A DNA stretch of 8,737 nt from Candidatus Methylomirabilota bacterium (GTDB taxonomy: Bacteria; Methylomirabilota; Methylomirabilia; Methylomirabilales; Methylomirabilaceae). Positions 7,432 to 8,737 of this stretch are shown piece by piece. The stretch's first letter is position 1, and each line of letters starts with the position of its first letter. The notes beneath the pieces are model-generated. The model searched no databases and had not been told where the DNA came from. It saw only the letters and a list, made by a program, of their open reading frames with translations. Location: NCBI GenBank assembly GCA_016200385.1, contig JACQEV010000352.1, positions 1 to 8,737 of the forward strand. The letters are read 5' to 3'. The position numbers and the translations under genes were made by a program.

Positions 7432-7460
7432 TTTTTAGCACATCACCGAGACGTTGTCAA
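7432..7460 (-). promoter_or_regulatory. Sigma-70-type promoter for the HNH-uvrB operon
   Basis: On the minus strand a perfect -35 box TTGACA (7460-7455) is followed by a 17-base spacer and TAAAAA (7437-7432), a 4 of 6 match to the -10 box. Transcription would start near 7425, about 45 bases before the HNH start codon. The leader includes a small GGGGC/GCCCC hairpin (7400-7416). No LexA box of the E. coli type is evident at the promoter. Confidence 0.65.
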
Positions 7461-7558
7461 CGCAAAGGATGATGCTCCAAAAAATGGGCTGAGGCGCGGT
7501 ACGTGCGGCGCGACAGAGAACGAAGTGCGCGAGTCATCTTGGGGGCAAAAGAAAACCA

Positions 7559-7588
7559 TTGACAAGGCAGCCGGTGTTTGGGTAGCCT
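7559..7588 (+). promoter_or_regulatory. Possible promoter for the aminotransferase gene
   Basis: TTGACA at 7559-7564 is separated by 18 bases from TAGCCT at 7583-7588, a 3 of 6 match to the -10 box. If used, the mRNA would have a leader of about 160 bases containing the inverted repeats at 7672-7713. The -35 is perfect but the -10 is poor. Confidence 0.35.
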
Positions 7589-7671
7589 GCCTCTGCTTCT
7601 TTACAAACTTCAGCGTCAGCCATAGTAACCGGTCCACATTGTGGTTGGATGCAATCTCGGTAGAGGAGGGA

Positions 7672-7713
7672 GGCCGGAAGCCCGGCCACGGGCTTGCCCG
7701 CAATGCCCCGTGG
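7672..7713 (+). promoter_or_regulatory. Possible structured mRNA leader before the aminotransferase
   Basis: GGCCGG-AAGC-CCGGCC (7672-7687) is a perfect 6-base-pair tetraloop hairpin. CCACGGG (7686-7692) and CCCGTGG (7707-7713) form a second perfect 7-base-pair stem with a 14-base loop, followed by CGTTTTCG. The two stems share bases 7686-7687, so they compete slightly. A switch or weak attenuator is possible. I cannot match it to a riboswitch class I know. Confidence 0.35.
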
Positions 7714-7742
7714 CGTTTTCGTTCCTGCGGCCTGACGTGCAC

Positions 7743-7749
7743 AAGGAGG
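7743..7749 (+). promoter_or_regulatory. Ribosome binding site of the aminotransferase
   Basis: AAGGAGG lies 7 bases before a GTG at 7757, and it decides in favour of that start codon. Confidence 0.85.
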
Positions 7750-7756
7750 GGTTCGC

Positions 7757-8737
7757 GTGGAGACGCGGTACGCAGAGTTGAACCTCCCGGTCCGCACTCT
7801 GTTGGGGCCGGGGCCGAGCAATGTCCACCCTCGAGTCCTTCGGGCGATGGCAACCCCGGTGATCGGCCATCTGGACCCGAAGTTCCTTGAGTTGATGGAC
7901 CAGACGGCAGAACTGCTTCGCTTCGCCTTCCAGACGGATAACAGCATCACCTTTGCCCTCCCAGGGACGGGGAGCGCGGGAATGGAGGCCGCGCTGGTCA
8001 ACCTCATTGAGCCAGGGGACGGCGTGGTCGTGGGAGTCAACGGCTACTTTGGCGAGCGCCTCTGCGAGATGGCCTTACGCCATGGGGCAAAGGTCTGCAG
8101 AGTGGAGGCCCCATGGGGGCAGATCGTCGATCCCGACCAGATCGAACGGGCGCTCGCGGGGCGGCGAGCCAAACTGGTCGCCATCGTCCACGCCGAGACC
8201 TCCACCGGCGTCCTGCAGCCGATCCGGCCGATCGCCGATGCCTGCCGACGCCACGGTGCCCTTCTGGTCGTGGACGCCGTCACCTCCCTGGGCGGGTCGC
8301 CAGTTGCGGCAGACGAGTGGGAGGCGGACGTCTGCTTTAGCTGCAGCCAAAAGGGGTTGAGCTGTCCTCCGGGGCTGGCGCCGATTACCGTGAGCGACCG
8401 CGCTGTGGCGGTGGCCGGCGCCCGCCGATCACCGTTCCAGAGCTGGTACCTGGACCTGAGTCTCATTACCCGGTATTGGGGCAGCGACCGACTGTACCAC
8501 CACACCGCCCCCATCAGCATGCTCTACGCCCTCCGCGAGGCGCTCTGCCTCGTGCGCGAAGAAGGGCTTGAGCCCCGATGGCATCGCCACAAAATCTTCA
8601 GCGATGCCCTTGCAGCCGGCCTGATCGCCCTCGGGCTTCAGATCCTGGCCCCCGAGGCATATCGGGCACCGACACTGACCGTGGTCAGGATTCCGGAGGG
8701 GATACCGGATATCGAGGTGAGGAAAGCGCTGCTCTCC
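7757..8737 (+). CDS. Class V aminotransferase, alanine/serine-glyoxylate type (3' end outside window)
   Basis: A pyridoxal-phosphate enzyme of the AGXT/serine-glyoxylate aminotransferase family, which moves an amino group from alanine or serine to glyoxylate, giving glycine. There are 327 residues to the window edge, without a stop; family members have about 380, so roughly 50-60 are missing. It begins at GTG 7757 with an ideal ribosome binding site, and LLGPGPSNVHPRVL at 15-28 is the standard family opening. PGTGSAGMEAAL at 69-80 is the cofactor phosphate region, HAETSTG at 145-151 and VVDAVTSLGG at 171-180 (Asp173 contacts the pyridine nitrogen) follow, and SQKGLSCPPG carries the Schiff-base Lys199. 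SWYLDL is typical of the AGXT branch. In serine-cycle or glycolate-using bacteria this step links glyoxylate to glycine and serine, but the preferred amino donor cannot be read from the sequence. Confidence 0.93.
   Translation, partial: METRYAELNLPVRTLLGPGPSNVHPRVLRAMATPVIGHLDPKFLELMDQTAELLRFAFQTDNSITFALPGTGSAGMEAALVNLIEPGDGVVVGVNGYFGERLCEMALRHGAKVCRVEAPWGQIVDPDQIERALAGRRAKLVAIVHAETSTGVLQPIRPIADACRRHGALLVVDAVTSLGGSPVAADEWEADVCFSCSQKGLSCPPGLAPITVSDRAVAVAGARRSPFQSWYLDLSLITRYWGSDRLYHHTAPISMLYALREALCLVREEGLEPRWHRHKIFSDALAAGLIALGLQILAPEAYRAPTLTVVRIPEGIPDIEVRKALLS

Larger units (their letters stand above)
7381..7756. other. Divergent intergenic region
   Basis: This 376-base gap separates the minus-strand HNH-uvrB unit from the plus-strand aminotransferase. 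It holds the HNH promoter near its left end, a weaker plus-strand promoter candidate at 7559-7588, and a GC-rich inverted-repeat cluster at 7672-7713. No reading frame in it resembles a protein I know. Confidence 0.6.

Noticed and set aside
7660..7715. Cobalamin or glycine riboswitch
   Set aside because: The GGCCGG/CCGGCC hairpin faintly recalls the B12 box, but the GCCACTG-type core is missing and the glycine aptamer motifs are not present.
7525..7890. A 121-codon plus-strand frame overlapping the aminotransferase start
   Set aside because: It overlaps the well-supported aminotransferase in another frame and resembles nothing known.

Overview
This is a GC-rich bacterial chromosome segment of housekeeping genes in two blocks. 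An ileS-lspA-rluD run points to a diderm bacterium or relative with lipoprotein processing. No rRNA or diagnostic marker is present, so the taxon is a guess. The gene content, the short heptamer repeats and the glyoxylate aminotransferase would fit candidate phyla such as NC10 (Methylomirabilota) or Rokubacteria, but I hold this loosely.

Layout. Plus strand, 2-2134: the 3' end of ileS (isoleucyl-tRNA synthetase), lspA (lipoprotein signal peptidase) and rluD-type pseudouridine synthase, the last two overlapping by 4 bases. Plus strand, 2135-4354: a 344-base non-coding stretch, glnS (glutaminyl-tRNA synthetase), and then a broken second copy of the last ~50 codons of rluD. Minus strand, 7380-4502: an HNH endonuclease gene, uvrB (nucleotide excision repair) 11 bases after it, and a cold-shock protein gene. 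Plus strand, 7757 to the window end: a class V aminotransferase (alanine/serine-glyoxylate type), cut by the window end, with a clear Shine-Dalgarno site and a possibly structured leader.

The most notable structure is around glnS. The last 117 bases before the end of rluD reappear in the same orientation, 86% identical by my hand count, just after glnS. The downstream copy still reads in frame but has lost the rest of the gene. Together with the different arginine codon choice of glnS, this suggests that glnS entered as a cassette at the 3' end of rluD and left a displaced or imported rluD tail behind.

A second theme is short tandem repeats with a 7-base period and three different sequences. 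One supplies the stop codon of ileS, one fills the ileS-lspA gap and supplies the in-frame stop just before lspA, and one lies in frame inside rluD, in the stretch that the downstream copy lacks.

The genes serve translation (ileS, glnS, rluD), envelope biogenesis (lspA), DNA repair (uvrB, perhaps the HNH protein), RNA chaperoning (csp) and glyoxylate/amino-acid metabolism (aminotransferase). I see no tRNA, rRNA, CRISPR array, transposase or integrase.
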